Origin: Oscillospiraceae bacterium
GTDB taxonomy: Bacteria > Bacillota > Clostridia > Oscillospirales > Oscillospiraceae
DNA length: 34,054 nucleotides
Assembly: GCA_020860205.1 (NCBI GenBank)
Contig: JAJBUU010000001.1
Coordinates: forward strand, 1-34,054
Reading direction: 5' to 3'
Part shown: one piece after another, positions 31,423 through 34,054 of the stretch
How positions within the stretch are numbered: the stretch's first letter is position 1
How the letters are laid out: each line of letters starts with the position of its first letter
Notes under the pieces: generated by a model
The model's database searches: none
Seen by the model: the letters and a program-made list of their open reading frames with translations, nothing else
What the model was told of the DNA's origin: nothing
Made by a program: the position numbers and the translations under genes

Positions 31423-34054
31423 ATGGCGGAACTGACCCCAATGAAGCAGCAATACAACGAAATCAAGGCGGAATATGAGGACTGTCTCCTCTTTTTCCGG
31501 CTTGGGGATTTTTATGAAATGTTCGACGAGGACGCAAAGACGGCCTCGCGGGAACTGGATCTGACGCTGACGACGCGCGACCGGAGCAAGAGCGCGGAGG
31601 AGCAGACGCCGATGTGCGGCGTACCTTACCACAGCGCGGAGGCCTATATCGGCCGCCTGATTGCCAAGGGCTACAAGGTGGCCATCTGCGAGCAGATGGA
31701 GGACCCATCGCTTGCCAAAGGCATCGTCACGCGGGACGTGATCCGGGTGATTACGCCCGGCACCGTGACGGAAAGCAGTATGCTGGAGGAGGGACGCAGC
31801 AACTATTTTGCGGCGGTCTATCTGTCCGGCGCGTGCGGCGCGGTCTGCTTTGCGGACGTTTCCACCGGCGAGATGTGCGTTTCCGGCTTTGCGGAGGATG
31901 CAAAAAGCCACATTTTGAACGAGCTGGGTCGCTTCTCCCCGCGGGAAGCGCTGCTCTCGCCGGAGGCGGGGGAGAGCGCGGAGATCCGCGACTTTGTCGT
32001 GCAGCGGCTGGAAGCCATGCCGGAAGCGGGCGCGGAAAAATTTGACGCTGCGGCGGCGGAGGCGCGGCTGCTGAAGCAGTTTTCCGCAGTCTCGCTCGCC
32101 GCGCTGGGACTGGACGGCGAGGACGCTGCGGTCCGCGCCGCCGGCGCGCTACTGGCTTATTTTGAGGAAACGCAGAAATTTGACCTGCGCCACATCAGCC
32201 GTCTGGAGCTGATGGGCAGCAGCCGCTATATGGAGCTGGACTATACGACCCTGCGCAATCTGGAACTGACGCAGAACCTGCGCACCGGGGAGAAAAAGGG
32301 CAGTCTGCTCTGGGTGCTCGACCAGACCAAAACGCCGATGGGCGGACGGCTGCTGCGCGCATGGGTGGAACGGCCGCTGCTCTCCCCCACGGTGATCCGC
32401 CGCCGTCTGGCCGCAGTGGACGAGCTTTATTCCGACACGGTGCTGCGCAGCGAGCTGATGTACCGCCTGCAAAAAATCGGGGATATGCGCCGTCTGGTGG
32501 GACGCTGCGTCTACGGCACTGCGGGCGGACGGGATGTGCGCGCGCTGGGAGAGGACTGCGCCGTGCTGCCGGAGCTTTGCGCGCTGCTTGGCGGCGCAAA
32601 AAGCGCGCTTTTGCGCGAGGCTGCGGACATGGACTGCCTTGCGGACATTACCGCGCTGACCCGCGCCGCTATCTGCAACGACCCGCCGTTTTCCGTGCGG
32701 GAGGGCGGCATCCTGCGGGACGGCTACAACGAGGAAGTGGACTATCTGCGCAGCGCAAAGACCAACGGCAAGCAGCTCATTCTGGAGCTGGGCGAACGGG
32801 AGCGGGAGCGTACCGGCGTGAAAAAGCTGAAGGTCGGCTATAACAAGGTGTTCGGCTACTATATCGACGTGCCGAAGTCCGCCGGAGAGGTCGCGCTGCC
32901 GGATGATTATATCCGCAAGCAGACGCTGGTGAATAACGAGCGCTATTTCACCCCGGAGCTGAAGGAGCTGGAGGAAACGCTGCTTTCCGCCGGAGACCGG
33001 CTGGACACGCTGGAATATGAGCTGTTTCAGGCTGTGCGGGAGCAGGTCGCCGCGCAGGTGCAGCGGATACAGGCGGCGGCGGACGCGGTAGCGCAGCTGG
33101 ACTGCCTCTGCTCACTGGCGGAGGTCGCCGTGCGCAACGGCTACTGTATGCCGGAGGTGGACGCGGGCGGCACGCTGCGCATTACGGACGGGCGGCACCC
33201 CGTGGTGGAGGCCGCGCAGCGCGAAACGCGCTTTGTCCCGAACGACACATTCCTGAACGATGGCAGCGACCTTGTGGCGATCGTCACAGGGCCGAACATG
33301 GCGGGCAAGAGCACCTATATGCGCCAGACCGCGCTTATCGTGCTGATGGCGCAGATCGGCTCCTTTGTCCCCGCATCCCATGCCGAGATCGGCATTGTGG
33401 ACCGGGTGTTCACCCGCATCGGCGCAAGCGACGATCTTTCCGCCGGGCAATCCACCTTTATGGTGGAGATGAGCGAAATGGCGAACATCCTGAAATACGC
33501 CACGCGCAACAGCCTGCTGATCCTGGACGAGATCGGCCGCGGCACCAGTACATATGACGGCATGGCCATCGCCCGCGCCATTCTGGAGCACTGTGCGGAC
33601 AGGCGGCGGCTTGGCGCAAAGACCATGTTTGCCACGCATTATCACGAGCTGGGCGCGCTGGAGGGAAGTCTGCCGGGCGCGGTCAACTATAATATCACCG
33701 CAAAAAAGCAGGGAGGGAACCTGATCTTTCTGCGAAAAATCGTCCGCGGCTGCGCGGACGACAGCTATGGCATCGAGGTCGCACGGCTGGCCGGCGTGCC
33801 GGAGAGCATCGTCAGCCGCGCACGGAGCTACCTGCGTGAGCTGGAGGCCGCAGGCGCCGAGCTGGATGTGACGCCCGCCGCGCCAAGCGAGCAAATCAGC
33901 CTGACGGATATGGGCGCGGACGAGGTGCGCGATACGCTGCGGCGCATCGACATCGACCGCATGACCCCGCTGGAAGCGCTGACATTGCTTGGGGAGCTGA
34001 AACGGAAGTCTGCAAATAAAAAGTCAAGCCCCAAACAGGACTTGACGAAAGGAA
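31423..34054 (+). CDS. mutS: DNA mismatch repair protein MutS (3' end cut by window)
   Basis: MutS recognises mismatches and small loops and recruits MutL. The open frame gives 877 residues with no stop before the end, close to the usual length (about 860-880), so only a few residues should be missing. The N-terminal mismatch-binding 'FFRLGDFYEMFD' holds the intercalating Phe and Glu. The ABC-ATPase has Walker A GPNMAGKST (from about 623), 'DDLSAGQSTFMVEM', 'LLILDEIGRGTSTYDG' and 'FATHYHEL'. Start ATG 31423 has AGGAAAG and GAGGGCGG before it. The C-terminal tail is lysine-rich. Confidence 0.95.
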   Translation, partial: MAELTPMKQQYNEIKAEYEDCLLFFRLGDFYEMFDEDAKTASRELDLTLTTRDRSKSAEEQTPMCGVPYHSAEAYIGRLIAKGYKVAICEQMEDPSLAKGIVTRDVIRVITPGTVTESSMLEEGRSNYFAAVYLSGACGAVCFADVSTGEMCVSGFAEDAKSHILNELGRFSPREALLSPEAGESAEIRDFVVQRLEAMPEAGAEKFDAAAAEARLLKQFSAVSLAALGLDGEDAAVRAAGALLAYFEETQKFDLRHISRLELMGSSRYMELDYTTLRNLELTQNLRTGEKKGSLLWVLDQTKTPMGGRLLRAWVERPLLSPTVIRRRLAAVDELYSDTVLRSELMYRLQKIGDMRRLVGRCVYGTAGGRDVRALGEDCAVLPELCALLGGAKSALLREAADMDCLADITALTRAAICNDPPFSVREGGILRDGYNEEVDYLRSAKTNGKQLILELGERERERTGVKKLKVGYNKVFGYYIDVPKSAGEVALPDDYIRKQTLVNNERYFTPELKELEETLLSAGDRLDTLEYELFQAVREQVAAQVQRIQAAADAVAQLDCLCSLAEVAVRNGYCMPEVDAGGTLRITDGRHPVVEAAQRETRFVPNDTFLNDGSDLVAIVTGPNMAGKSTYMRQTALIVLMAQIGSFVPASHAEIGIVDRVFTRIGASDDLSAGQSTFMVEMSEMANILKYATRNSLLILDEIGRGTSTYDGMAIARAILEHCADRRRLGAKTMFATHYHELGALEGSLPGAVNYNITAKKQGGNLIFLRKIVRGCADDSYGIEVARLAGVPESIVSRARSYLRELEAAGAELDVTPAAPSEQISLTDMGADEVRDTLRRIDIDRMTPLEALTLLGELKRKSANKKSSPKQDLTKG

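Overview
The window is the chromosomal origin region of a fairly GC-rich Clostridia member (Firmicutes). An Oscillospirales-type gut lineage is my best guess, from the gene families (RemB/DUF370, DUF3793, SepF, DivIVA, a GyrA of the low-GC Gram-positive type) and the high GC content. No rRNA, tRNA, CRISPR array, insertion sequence or prophage gene is visible.

Layout. 1-206 is the tail of a pyridoxamine-oxidase-like gene. 488-9419 is the classical oriC cluster on the plus strand: dnaA, origin, dnaN, an S4-domain gene, recF, remB, gyrB, gyrA. folA follows. 10097-11808 is a short accessory operon (DUF2325, DUF3793, flavodoxin) with a consensus sigma-A promoter and paired inverted repeats. A small DUF4177-like gene with its own promoter follows.

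From 12460 to 29237 every gene lies on the minus strand, in four groups. Going downwards in coordinates they are: mutL-miaA-hfq; hlyD-like, yggS, sepF, divIVA (cell division); ileS-lspA-rluD; and a MocR-type regulator followed by nifS-iscU-MOSC-ilvE (iron-sulfur/sulfur transfer and branched-chain amino acids). At 29485 the direction flips again: miaB, an SdpI-like membrane protein and mutS run on the plus strand, and mutS is cut by the window end.

The genes cover replication initiation and topology, mismatch repair, tRNA and rRNA modification, the division machinery, lipoprotein processing and Fe-S assembly. If the origin at about 1.8-2.0 kb is active, the 17-kb minus block is transcribed head-on to the rightward fork, which is unusual for Firmicutes. 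The mutS and mutL genes are split head-to-head.

The most interesting non-standard signals are a DnaA-trio-like origin unwinding site, the promoter and operator architecture of the DUF2325-DUF3793-flavodoxin operon, and a foldable multi-stem leader before hfq. Others are a 36-bp palindrome overlapping a promoter in front of yggS-sepF-divIVA, an LspA with a long repeat-bearing C-terminal tail, a MocR regulator without the PLP lysine, and GC-rich hairpin repeats found in several gaps.
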